Shown here piece by piece: positions 8,847-17,240 of a DNA stretch of 64,000 nucleotides. Origin of the DNA: ZAX-1 sp046533095 (lineage in GTDB: Bacteria > Bacillota > Clostridia > Lachnospirales > Lachnospiraceae); assembly GCA_046533095.1 (NCBI GenBank), contig JAJQRA010000037.1:8808-72807 (forward strand), read 5' to 3'. Under the pieces are notes generated by a model, which made no database searches, was not told the origin of the DNA, and was given only the letters and a program-made list of their open reading frames with translations. A program made the translations under genes and the position numbers. Numbering within the stretch: position 1 is the stretch's first letter; each line of letters starts with the position of its first letter.

Positions 8847-9513
8847 TACCATATTGCTCATAATAGCTGTCAATTTTCTGTTTTAAAGTATCGTCAATAT
8901 AAATTATTCCCTTATATGGTTTATTATACAAATATTCTACCACTTCTGCCATTGTTACAATCGCATTTGCACCAAATCCATACGTTTCTTTTATTTCTTC
9001 TAATGCACTTTTATCCTTTTTCCCTCGTTCCATGCGGTTTAAAGATAGCATCAGCCCCTTAATATCGACCTTTCCCTGTGCCTGAATGATTGGAAACGTT
9101 TCTTCAATGGATTTGCCGGAAGTTGTAACATCTTCAATTATGACAATCCTGTCTCCATCCTTTATTGGGCTTCCTAATAAAATCCCGGCATCTCCATGAT
9201 CTTTTGCTTCTTTACGGTTAGAACAGTATTTGATGTCTTTTCCATACAAGATACTATATGCCATTGTGGTCGCAACGCTCAAAGGGATTCCTTTGTATGC
9301 CGGTCCAAATAATATATCAAAATCATCGCCATAGTGCGTATGGATCGCCTGTGCATAGAATTCCCCTAGTTTACGCAGCTGTGCACCGGTTACATAGCCA
9401 CCCGCATTCATAAAAAAAGGGGACTTCCTTCCGCTTTTTAATATAAACTCGCCAAATTTCAATACCTGGCTATCGATCATAAATTCGATAAACTCCTGCT
9501 TGTATTGTTCCAT
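8842..9513 (-). CDS. pyrE: Orotate phosphoribosyltransferase
   Basis: Converts orotate and PRPP to orotidine monophosphate in pyrimidine synthesis. 223 residues from the ATG at 9513 (MEQYKQEFIEFMIDS), a typical PyrE start; a TTG at 9546 is a weaker alternative. The PRPP loop is VIIEDVTTSGKS, and GPAYKGIPLS and CSNRKEAKDHG (catalytic loop) are present. Last gene of the pyr operon, separated from pyrD by a 128-base gap containing a hairpin. Confidence 0.96.
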   Translation of the reverse strand: MEQYKQEFIEFMIDSQVLKFGEFILKSGRKSPFFMNAGGYVTGAQLRKLGEFYAQAIHTHYGDDFDILFGPAYKGIPLSVATTMAYSILYGKDIKYCSNRKEAKDHGDAGILLGSPIKDGDRIVIIEDVTTSGKSIEETFPIIQAQGKVDIKGLMLSLNRMERGKKDKSALEEIKETYGFGANAIVTMAEVVEYLYNKPYKGIIYIDDTLKQKIDSYYEQYGI

Positions 9514-9576
9514 TTTAAACCTACTTTCTATTTTATTCAAGATCAAATCTATTTTCTTCCTTTTTATTGGATAATG

Positions 9577-9610
9577 CGTAGTTATTCACAGCCAACTGTG
9601 AATAGCTACG
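9577..9610 (-). other. Intercistronic hairpin, pyrD-pyrE
   Basis: Fifteen-base arms (9577-9591 and 9596-9610) pair with one G-U wobble around a CCAA loop. It is not followed by a T run on either side. It may stabilise or punctuate the mRNA rather than end it. Confidence 0.7.
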
Positions 9611-9641
9611 ATAGCGTTCCATGCTAGCGCGATTCCCTTTT

Positions 9642-10547
9642 TTATAAAACAGCTCCGATTAATTCATTCATATCATTCATTTTATAACGCTCCACATATG
9701 CTGCAATTCCATCTGCAATTTCAAGTGTTATGGTCGGATTCGTAAAGTTTGCCGTCCCAACGGAAACTGCAGTAGCTCCTGCCAGCATCATTTCGATTGC
9801 ATCTTCCGGTGAATGTATGCCGCCCATGCCGATAATTGGAATACGCACTGCCTTGGCCACCTGATAAACCATACGTACTGCTATCGGGTGGATTGCAGGA
9901 CCGGATAGCCCACCGGTTTTATTCGCCAGGGCAAATTTTCTCTTATGGATATCTATTTTCATTCCAGTGATTGTATTAATTAAGGACAAGATGTCAGCCC
10001 CACCCGCTTCTGCTGCTTTTGCCATTGTTGCGATATCCGTCACGTTGGGGCTTAGCTTCATAATAATCGGCTGTTTTGCATATTTTTTCACTTCCCTTGT
10101 AATTTCCTCTACTGCCTTTTGATCTTGCCCAAACGCAATCCCGCCCTCTTTTACATTTGGGCAGGATATATTGATTTCCAACAAATCAATCGGCTGGTCT
10201 GCGAGCCGTTCTACTACCTCGCAATAATCCTCTGTCGTTTTGCCACATACGTTTACAATAATTTTGGTATCATAGTTTCGTAAAAAAGGAATGTCACGCT
10301 CAAGAAAGATAGAGAGCCCCGGATTCTGCAGTCCGATCGCGTTTAGCATTCCACCATAGGTTTCTGCAATACGTGGCGCCTGATTCCCCTCCCAAGGTAC
10401 ATTTGAAACACCTTTTGTGACAATAGCACCCAACTTATTTAAATCTACAAATTCACTGTATTCTTGTCCTGAGCCAAATGTACCAGATGCGGCCATGACA
10501 GGATTTTTTAAAGTAATGCCTGCTAATGTTACGCTTGTATTTATCAA
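9642..10547 (-). CDS. pyrD: Dihydroorotate dehydrogenase B, catalytic subunit
   Basis: FMN enzyme that oxidises dihydroorotate to orotate, passing electrons to PyrK and on to NAD+. 301 residues with AASGTFGSGQEY, NISCPNVKEGG (catalytic Cys), MKLSPNV and GMGGI near the FMN phosphate site. The start is TTG, overlapping the pyrK stop by four bases, with AGGAGG inside the end of pyrK; the two subunits are therefore translationally coupled. Confidence 0.97.
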   Translation of the reverse strand: MINTSVTLAGITLKNPVMAASGTFGSGQEYSEFVDLNKLGAIVTKGVSNVPWEGNQAPRIAETYGGMLNAIGLQNPGLSIFLERDIPFLRNYDTKIIVNVCGKTTEDYCEVVERLADQPIDLLEINISCPNVKEGGIAFGQDQKAVEEITREVKKYAKQPIIMKLSPNVTDIATMAKAAEAGGADILSLINTITGMKIDIHKRKFALANKTGGLSGPAIHPIAVRMVYQVAKAVRIPIIGMGGIHSPEDAIEMMLAGATAVSVGTANFTNPTITLEIADGIAAYVERYKMNDMNELIGAVL

Positions 10548-11395
10548 ATCTCTACCTCCTCTGCAAGAAATACAGGTCCTTCCTTACAAATTCGTTTGTT
10601 GTTTACATTTGTATGGGCATCTTTATTCTTTGACTTGCATACACAGGATAAGCAGGCGCCAATTCCACACGCCATTTTTTCCTCAAGGGAAATATAGCAT
10701 TCAATGTGGTTATCTGCCGCAAATTTTTTGACGGCACGCAACATAGGCATCGGACCACATGCATAGATAATGTCCCCCCTTAATCCATGTTCTAGGATGG
10801 AATCCAAGACATTCCCTTTCGTTCCATAGCTACCGTCCTCGGTGGCAATGTAAATGTTGCCAAGACCTTTAAATTCCTCCTGTAAAAATAGCTCGCCTTG
10901 ATAGCCCAATATGATATTTTTTTCACAATTCAGTCGTTTTGCCAGTGCAAGCATCGGTGGTATTCCAATTCCGCCCCCAATAATCAGAGCTGCCTTTCCT
11001 TTGCCACTTCCTATCTCTTCTATAGCCTCTCTATCCTTTGTATCTTCTATGTTTTCTCTATCCTTTGTATCGTTTCCGTTTTCTTTTACGGGAAAGCCAT
11101 TGCCTAACGGACCTACAATTTTTAATTGCATTCCGCTATCCATATTTGAAAATTCCTCGGTTCCATTCCCGGCAATCCGGTATACCATACGAATCGCATC
11201 TTCTTTCGAATTAATTTCACAAATACTAATCGGCCTTGGCAGCAATCTGCTTCCATCGTGGCAGTAAAGGGAAATGAACTGTCCGGCTTTGGCTGTTTTG
11301 GCTATGTTGTCTGTTTTCAGCCATATGCTGTATATGCCGTTAGAAATCTTTTTTTGACTTATAATAACTGCCTGTTCCTTGAACTTGTGAGTCAT
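10544..11395 (-). CDS. pyrK: Dihydroorotate dehydrogenase electron-transfer subunit
   Basis: FAD and [2Fe-2S] subunit of the PyrD/PyrK complex. 283 residues from the ATG at 11395, five bases after AAAGGAG. FAD-binding LLPRPISIC, NAD-site LIIGGGIGIPPMLAL and cluster ligands in CGIGACLSCVC plus a later Cys are present. Oddity: just before the nucleotide-binding domain a polar nonapeptide is tandemly repeated (DTKDRENIE then DTKDREAIE), which looks like a recent in-frame slippage insertion in a surface loop. Confidence 0.95.
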   Translation of the reverse strand: MTHKFKEQAVIISQKKISNGIYSIWLKTDNIAKTAKAGQFISLYCHDGSRLLPRPISICEINSKEDAIRMVYRIAGNGTEEFSNMDSGMQLKIVGPLGNGFPVKENGNDTKDRENIEDTKDREAIEEIGSGKGKAALIIGGGIGIPPMLALAKRLNCEKNIILGYQGELFLQEEFKGLGNIYIATEDGSYGTKGNVLDSILEHGLRGDIIYACGPMPMLRAVKKFAADNHIECYISLEEKMACGIGACLSCVCKSKNKDAHTNVNNKRICKEGPVFLAEEVEI

Positions 11396-11479
11396 TCTAA
11401 CTCCTTTGGCCACTATTTGGTTGTACCGCCCTCATAATCAATTTGTACGTAATCCATTTGCACCGCCCCTATCAAAATA

Positions 11480-11520
11480 TATTGTAACGATTCAGGATGT
11501 GCTACTGAATCGTTACAATA
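11480..11520 (-). other. Perfect hairpin between pyrF and pyrK
   Basis: Arms 11480-11495 and 11505-11520 are perfect 16-base complements with a nine-base loop. On the minus strand an AT-rich tail (tattttgat) follows. It lies inside the pyr operon, so it could be an intrinsic attenuator or an mRNA-stability element. Confidence 0.8.
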
Positions 11521-11535
11521 CAAGAAACGCTATGC

Positions 11536-12465
11536 TTATTTTGCTTTCTTCAATGCTAGATCAATATCAGCAATCATTGCAGATACTGCCGCCCTTGCGG
11601 CATCTGCAAAATTTTTTTCTCCAAAAGACTGATATGCTTCCTGCTGATAGGCAGCGATAATTCCGCGGGACGAATTTACGATTGCACCTAATCCATCTTC
11701 ATTAAAATATGGCACTAAATCATTTGCGGCGCCACCTTGTGCTCCATATCCAGGAACAAGGATAAAGCTTTTTGGCATAATGGTGCGAAGCGCCTTACCC
11801 ACTTTAGGATATGTGGCACCTACTACAGCACCGATATAGCTGTAGTCCTCACCCATATGATCTTCTCCCCATTGTGCTACTTTTTCGCCTACGTATTCAT
11901 ACAAGGGCCTACCGTCAATAAGGCGATCTTGAAATTCTCCACTGGATGGGTTTGATGTTTTCACAAGGATAAATAGACCCTTTTTTTCCTCCTTGCATAC
12001 GTCCACAAATGGCTTGATGCCATCTGTCCCAAAGTAAGGGTTCACCGTAATAAAATCTTCATGAAAAGGGCTATACTCCTTTTCCCCTACTTTTACTTTA
12101 CCCAAATGTCCTGCTGCATATGCTGCAGACGTAGAACCTATATCACCACGTTTCACGTCGCCAATTACAATGACACCTTTCTCATGGCAATAGTCCACTG
12201 TTTTTTGAAATGCTTTTAATCCTTCTATGCCAAACTGTTCATACATTGCAATCTGGGGCTTCACTGCCGGAATAAGGTCGGCAGTTTTATCAATAATTTC
12301 TTTATTAAACTGCCAGATAGCATCTGCCGCCCCCTCTAACGTTTCTCCAAATTCTCGAAATGACTTTTCCTTGACATGGTTTGGCACATAAGCAAGCATT
12401 GGATCTAGCCCTACGACAATTGGTGCATTTGTTTTCTTTATCTTTTTTACTAATTTGTTGATCAT
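11536..12465 (-). CDS. pyrF: Orotidine 5'-phosphate decarboxylase (long type)
   Basis: Decarboxylates OMP to UMP. 309 residues, the long (type 2) form. VVGLDPML at the N-terminus, catalytic DVKRGDIGSTSAAYA, and phosphate-gripping LVPGYGAQGG are intact. GGGGTAGAAA precedes the ATG. Downstream of pyrC and separated from it by a block of 27-base repeats. Confidence 0.97.
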   Translation of the reverse strand: MINKLVKKIKKTNAPIVVGLDPMLAYVPNHVKEKSFREFGETLEGAADAIWQFNKEIIDKTADLIPAVKPQIAMYEQFGIEGLKAFQKTVDYCHEKGVIVIGDVKRGDIGSTSAAYAAGHLGKVKVGEKEYSPFHEDFITVNPYFGTDGIKPFVDVCKEEKKGLFILVKTSNPSSGEFQDRLIDGRPLYEYVGEKVAQWGEDHMGEDYSYIGAVVGATYPKVGKALRTIMPKSFILVPGYGAQGGAANDLVPYFNEDGLGAIVNSSRGIIAAYQQEAYQSFGEKNFADAARAAVSAMIADIDLALKKAK

Positions 12466-12474
12466 TTTCTACCC

Positions 12475-12614
12475 CTTATTTTATGAGCCGTCTTCTATGT
12501 CCTCATTTCATGAGTCGTCTTCTATTCCGCATTTTATGAATCGTTTTCTACCCCTCATTTTATGAGCCGTCTTCTATGTCCTTATTTTATGAATCGTCTT
12601 CTATTCCTCATTTT
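12475..12614. repeat. Five-copy 26-27 bp repeat derived from the pyrC 3' end
   Basis: Units starting atgagccgt/atgaatcgt occur at 12483, 12510, 12536, 12562 and 12589; the end of pyrC (GSIK-stop, minus strand) matches the unit with one extra base. So the array is made of copies of the gene's own last codons and stop. It fills the whole pyrC-pyrF gap up to the pyrF ribosome-binding site. Confidence 0.88.
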
Positions 12615-13897
12615 ATTGAGCCTTTTCTATCATATACGATACGTCCATCCACAATCGTAAATAGAACCTGTCCTTTCACTTTTTTCCCATGAAATGGTGT
12701 GTTTCTCCCTTTGGAGCAAAACGTATTTTTATCTATTATATACTCTTTTTTTGGATCAAATACAACGATATCTGCAACTTTCCCTATTTCTAGGCTACCT
12801 TTGTCCAAACCAATAATTTTAGCGGGATTATAGCTTAGTTTTTCAGCCATCTGCAATGGGGTCAAAAACCCTGTGTCTACTAGCTGCGTCATGGTAAGTG
12901 CCGCCGCTGTTTCAAGCCCTACAATTCCAAAGGGTGCCAAACGCATCGATTCATCTTTCTCGTCTTTGCTATGTGGGGCATGATCGGTTGCAATCACATC
13001 TATAATGTCATTTTTAAGGCCTATTTTTAACGCCTCTACATCTTCTACCGTGCGTAAAGGGGGATTCATTTTATAATTGGAATCATATTCTATCATATCA
13101 TCCGTAGAGAGCGTAAAGTGGTGCGGGCATACTTCTGCTGTTACTAAAATGCCCATTTCCTTTCCTCTCTTTACCATATCCACACTGTTTTTCGTAGAAC
13201 AATGGCATAAATGAAGTGCGGCACCAGTTTCTTCTGCAATCATAATATCCCTTGCAATGATAATATCTTCCACCAAATTTGTAATGCCGGGAAGTCTTAG
13301 CTCCTCTGCTTTTGTACCCGCATTCATAACGCCGTTATTGGCGAGGTTGCTATCTTCGCAGTGGGCCAATACCGGAATATCAAACTTCGCCGCCAATGTC
13401 ATTGCCTCAAGATAGAGCTGTGCATTCATAACGGATTTCCCATCTTCACTAATTGCAGGAATACCGGCTTCTACCATACGTTCAATGTCTGCAAGCTCTT
13501 TCCCATGCTGTCCCTTTGTAATCGCCCCTACCTGCAACACATGGGCAAGGTTTATGTCTTTTGCTTTATTATGGACATAGCTTACGATATCTGCATTATC
13601 TACGACTGGTTTTGTATTCGGCATTGCCAAAATTGTGGTAAAGCCACCGCACACAGCTGCTTTTGCACCTGTATACACCGTTTCTTTATGCTCAAGGCCC
13701 GGATCTCTTAAGTGTACATGCAAATCAATAAATCCGGGCATAACAAAGCAGTCCGACGCATCAATGGTTCGGTCTGCTTTTACTTCGATTTTAGGGGCTA
13801 CCTTTGTTATGACACCTTCTTCTATTAAAATATCTGCAATTTGATCCCTGTCCGATGCAGGATCGATAATTCTTCCATTCTTGATTAAAAGCAGCAT
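12608..13897 (-). CDS. pyrC: Dihydroorotase
   Basis: Zinc enzyme closing carbamoyl aspartate to dihydroorotate. 429 residues from the ATG at 13897, nine bases after GAGGGGG; two codons upstream is a TTG that could extend it. Metal motifs DLHVHLRDPG, the H in LHLCHCST, and ATDHAPHS are present, as is the C-terminal FCSKGRNTPFHG. First gene of the pyr operon. No carA, carB or pyrB is in the window. Confidence 0.96.
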   Translation of the reverse strand: MLLLIKNGRIIDPASDRDQIADILIEEGVITKVAPKIEVKADRTIDASDCFVMPGFIDLHVHLRDPGLEHKETVYTGAKAAVCGGFTTILAMPNTKPVVDNADIVSYVHNKAKDINLAHVLQVGAITKGQHGKELADIERMVEAGIPAISEDGKSVMNAQLYLEAMTLAAKFDIPVLAHCEDSNLANNGVMNAGTKAEELRLPGITNLVEDIIIARDIMIAEETGAALHLCHCSTKNSVDMVKRGKEMGILVTAEVCPHHFTLSTDDMIEYDSNYKMNPPLRTVEDVEALKIGLKNDIIDVIATDHAPHSKDEKDESMRLAPFGIVGLETAAALTMTQLVDTGFLTPLQMAEKLSYNPAKIIGLDKGSLEIGKVADIVVFDPKKEYIIDKNTFCSKGRNTPFHGKKVKGQVLFTIVDGRIVYDRKGSIK

Positions 13898-13982
13898 AGG
13901 CAAAGGCCCCCTCTCTTTTTTGTCTATTTTTGATTTTTAAGTTGTTTTTCCAGTAATTTATTCGCTATCTACTACTCTCTTT

Positions 13983-14011
13983 ATTTTAACATAGATAAAT
14001 TTGATGGGCAA
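13983..14011 (-). promoter_or_regulatory. Probable sigma-A promoter of the pyr operon
   Basis: On the minus strand TTGCCC and TAAAAT are separated by exactly 17 bases, about 85 bases before the pyrC start. The leader is short and I could not build a PyrR-type antiterminator/terminator pair in it. Confidence 0.6.
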
Positions 14012-14058
14012 CCATTTCAACCATCATTTTCATAAGATTTCATTGTTCAAAACTTAAG

Positions 14059-14101
14059 AATAGACACGCTATGATTTTTTATGTATCATAGCGTGTCTAT
14101 T
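14059..14101 (-). terminator. Terminator after the DUF3842 gene
   Basis: Perfect 17-base arms (14059-14075 and 14085-14101) around a nine-base loop. It separates the nrdD/DUF3842 transcript from the pyr promoter. Confidence 0.85.
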
Positions 14102-14122
14102 GGCAGCTATTTGCAGCCCTTC

Positions 14123-14542
14123 CTATTCTTCTCTTTTAAGCTTTTGTAAAATAATCGGTATTTCATCAATGTACTGCGCCAATGGCTGATCTTTTACACC
14201 TGCAATCCATACATTGCATCTTGAGCTCGGAATCAAAATTTTTGTCGCCTTACTTTCGGCTACCGCTTCGGCAATGCAAGGGCTGATTTCGCCCAACATC
14301 GAGTTTGCGAGTGCGATTCCAATCGTGCCAATGATACATTCCACACGACCACAATTATAGACGATGGCATTCTCACCGGTAGCTACTTGGTTCGCTCCGG
14401 CTTTATGCATAGCCGCAGTAGCGATCGCATTCGTTCCAACCGCTAAAATATGATATTCCCTTGAGGCAGAGCAGATACGTTCAATGACAGACTTGCCAAT
14501 GCCTCCACCCATTCCATCAATGACTAAAATATGCATATCCAT
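14123..14542 (-). CDS. DUF3842 family protein, Rossmann-like
   Basis: A 139-residue protein whose first 25 residues (ILVIDGMGGGIGKS) form a glycine-rich nucleotide-binding-like strand-loop-helix. Two Cys-containing motifs follow (NCGRVECI, SRCNVW). It matches DUF3842, a clostridial family without a defined function as far as I know. GGGAG precedes the ATG. It starts 22 bases after nrdD ends, where many genomes have the activase gene nrdG; no similarity to a radical SAM activase is visible, since there is no CxxxCxxC. Confidence 0.85.
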   Translation of the reverse strand: MDMHILVIDGMGGGIGKSVIERICSASREYHILAVGTNAIATAAMHKAGANQVATGENAIVYNCGRVECIIGTIGIALANSMLGEISPCIAEAVAESKATKILIPSSRCNVWIAGVKDQPLAQYIDEIPIILQKLKREE

Positions 14543-14564
14543 CTATTCTCTCCCTACATCAGCT

Positions 14565-16928
14565 TTACTTCATCTCAACATATTTCTTGATATTAGAAGC
14601 ATTGGCATACTTTTTCATTTTATCTTTCTCAATCACAACCAATGTAGGAGCCTGCATCACACCATATTTTCTGGCAAATTCTATGTTCTCCTCCGCATCA
14701 ATGACTACATATTTTTCGCCTGACAGCATTTTTTTTGCCATCTCGCAATTCGGGCAGGATTTTGTCGTAAACAAATATTTTAAACTGCTTTTCGGTTCAA
14801 ATGTAACGTCTTCTTTTGAAATGGTTACAATATTCGTCTGTATTTGTTCAACATTCGAATTGCCTACTTCATATAATTTACGATTTGCATATTCTTGGGC
14901 TTTTCCTTCGTTCCAATTTTGCACCGGACGATAATAGCCCGTGATACGGCTGTATACTTCTGCCGGTCCGCTACATGTCGGACATGTAAAATGCTCCCCG
15001 CTTATGTAGCCATGATCTCGACAGATAGAATAGGTTGGCGAAATCGTATAGTATGGCAGCTTATAATTCATTGCCACTTTTTTGACTAAGCGTGCCGCCA
15101 CGTTCCAATCCGGCAATTTTTCCCCTAAATAGGCATGGAAAACCGTACCTGATGTATAGAGCGTCTGCAGTTCGTCTTGAATATCCAATGCATCGAATAC
15201 ATCTGTTGTATATTCTACCGGCAAATGTGAGCTATTCGTGTAAAAGGGGGTATCGCCCGCTTCCCCGGCTGTTATGATGTTCGGGTACTGCTTTTTATCA
15301 TGCTTTGCCAAACGGTAGGTCGTAGATTCTGCCGGAGTTGCCTCCAAATTATAGAGGTCGCCATATTTTTCCTGATAATCGGAAAGCCGCTCGCGCATAT
15401 GGTTTAATACTTCTTTTGTAAATTCTTGCGTCGCTTCCTGGGACATATCCTGTTTCAGCCAGTTTGCATTTAATCCAACTTCATTCATGCCAATCAGTCC
15501 GATGGTGGAAAAATGATTGTCAAATGTTCCCAAATAACGTTTTGTATATGGATAAAGCCCTTCGTGCAGTAATTTTGAAATAACATCCCGTTTTATTTTT
15601 AACGAGCGGGCAGAAAGATCCATTTTTTTATCAAGGCGTTTGTAAAAATCTTTTTCATCTGCTGCAAGGTAGGCAATACGCGGCATGTTGATTGTTACAA
15701 CACCAACAGAGCCGGTGCTTTCGCCTGAACCGAAAAATCCACCGGATTTCTTACGCAACTCCCGCAAGTCTAACCGCAAACGGCAGCACATAGAGCGCAC
15801 ATCGCCCGGTTCCATCTCGCTGTTGATATAGTTGGAAAAATATGGCGTTCCATATTTCGCTGTCATTTCAAATAGCAGGCGGTTGTTTTCTGTATCCGAC
15901 CAGTCAAATTCCTTCGTTATGGAATAGGTCGGTATGGGATATTGAAATCCTCTCGCATTTGCATCGCCTGCGAGCATCGTCTCTAAAAAAGCTTTGTTTA
16001 CCATATCCATCTCTGCTTTGCAGTCGTTATAGGTAAAATCCATTTCTTTTCCGCCCACGAGTGCCGGCAGGTTTGCCATATCGTCCGGCACGGTCCAATC
16101 AAGCGTAATATTGGAAAATGGCGCCTGTGTCCCCCATCGGCTCGGTGTATTGACACCAAATATAAATGATTCAATGCATTTTTGTACATCAAAATAAGAA
16201 AGGTTGTCCACTTTTACAAAAGGCGCTAAATACGTATCAAACGAAGAAAATGCCTGTGCACCCGCCCATTCATTTTGCATAATCCCAAGGAAATTTACCA
16301 TCTGGTTGCATAGGACAGATAGGTGTTTTGCAGGAGACGACGTAATTTTCCCGGTAATCCCCCCTAAGCCACTCATAATAAGCTGTTTTAAAGACCAGCC
16401 GGCACAATAGCCTGTCAGCATCGATAGGTCATGGATGTGGAGATCTGCATTCCGATGTGCATCGGCTATTTCTTGGTCATAGATTTCAGATAGCCAGTAA
16501 TTTGCCGTCACCGCTCCGGAATTGCTTAGAATCAGCCCACCTACCGAATAGGTTACGGTAGAATTTTCTTTGACGCGCCAATCCTCCACTTTCACATAGC
16601 TGTTCACAATTTCTTTATAGTCTAAAATCGTAGACTTGATATTGCGCATTTTCTCCCGCTGTTTGCGATACAAGATATAGGCTTTTGCAACCTCTGTATA
16701 GCCGCACGTTTCTAAAACCGCCTCCACACTGTCCTGTATTGCTTCTACATGCACGCAAGATTGATCAACTTTTGATTGAAAATCAGCTGTCACCCGCAAG
16801 GATAATAAGTCAAGGATATCATCTGTAAACTCTTTTTGCGTTGCCTCAAATGCCTTTCCAATTGCCTCACTTATTTTTGCTAAATTAAATTCAGCAATTT
16901 CCCCATCTCTTTTTACTACGTTTAACAT
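14565..16928 (-). CDS. nrdD: Anaerobic ribonucleoside-triphosphate reductase with fused redoxin domain
   Basis: Class III ribonucleotide reductase using a glycyl radical to make dNTPs without oxygen. 787 residues. ATP-cone at 1-95 (VVKRDGEIAEFNLAKI), catalytic barrel, zinc-type C..C-x2-C just before RITGY, whose Gly664 should carry the radical. After the normal end, residues 705-787 form a thioredoxin/glutaredoxin-like domain with CPNC (725-728) and the cis-proline motif MQAPTLVV. The fused redoxin suggests electrons come from a thiol system rather than formate; this is inference from family work on NrdD/glutaredoxin forms. Strong AGGAGG before the ATG and a good promoter upstream. The activase NrdG must be elsewhere. 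Confidence 0.95.
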   Translation of the reverse strand: MLNVVKRDGEIAEFNLAKISEAIGKAFEATQKEFTDDILDLLSLRVTADFQSKVDQSCVHVEAIQDSVEAVLETCGYTEVAKAYILYRKQREKMRNIKSTILDYKEIVNSYVKVEDWRVKENSTVTYSVGGLILSNSGAVTANYWLSEIYDQEIADAHRNADLHIHDLSMLTGYCAGWSLKQLIMSGLGGITGKITSSPAKHLSVLCNQMVNFLGIMQNEWAGAQAFSSFDTYLAPFVKVDNLSYFDVQKCIESFIFGVNTPSRWGTQAPFSNITLDWTVPDDMANLPALVGGKEMDFTYNDCKAEMDMVNKAFLETMLAGDANARGFQYPIPTYSITKEFDWSDTENNRLLFEMTAKYGTPYFSNYINSEMEPGDVRSMCCRLRLDLRELRKKSGGFFGSGESTGSVGVVTINMPRIAYLAADEKDFYKRLDKKMDLSARSLKIKRDVISKLLHEGLYPYTKRYLGTFDNHFSTIGLIGMNEVGLNANWLKQDMSQEATQEFTKEVLNHMRERLSDYQEKYGDLYNLEATPAESTTYRLAKHDKKQYPNIITAGEAGDTPFYTNSSHLPVEYTTDVFDALDIQDELQTLYTSGTVFHAYLGEKLPDWNVAARLVKKVAMNYKLPYYTISPTYSICRDHGYISGEHFTCPTCSGPAEVYSRITGYYRPVQNWNEGKAQEYANRKLYEVGNSNVEQIQTNIVTISKEDVTFEPKSSLKYLFTTKSCPNCEMAKKMLSGEKYVVIDAEENIEFARKYGVMQAPTLVVIEKDKMKKYANASNIKKYVEMK

Positions 16929-17018
16929 GATAATCCTCCTAAGAACTTTCGTTCACTGTAAATATCAATTCGTTTTTTCATTCGCCTTGATCTCATTTTA
17001 CAAAGGGCCAGTAAAATG

Positions 17019-17047
17019 ATTGTATCAGATCGTTCCTTTTTCGTCAA
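17019..17047 (-). promoter_or_regulatory. Probable sigma-A promoter of nrdD
   Basis: Minus-strand TTGACG and TACAAT are spaced by 17 bases, about 90 bases before the nrdD start. No clear NrdR box was found. Confidence 0.75.
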
Positions 17048-17093
17048 GAGGAAAGCACTACATATATGATTTTTTTACAATATCACATCTACA

Positions 17094-17240
17094 TATGGTA
17101 GATTGTACGCTTGTACCACGCATCACTTTCTACCGTATCACAGCTACCTATGGTAGATCACACGCTTGTATCACGAATCACTTTCTACCGTATCACAGCT
17201 GCCTATGGTAGATCACACTCTTGTATCGCGGATCACGTTT
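17094..17240. repeat. Three-copy 55-bp repeat copying the rpiR-family gene end
   Basis: Units start tatggtaga at 17094, 17149 and 17204. The third runs into the gene and holds its true last codons (VIRDTRV-stop, minus strand). The other two copies keep the same codons and stop in degenerate form downstream of the gene. Confidence 0.93.

Noticed and set aside
13900..13985. PyrR-binding attenuator in the pyr leader
   Set aside because: The leader is only about 85 bases and I could not form an antiterminator/terminator pair.
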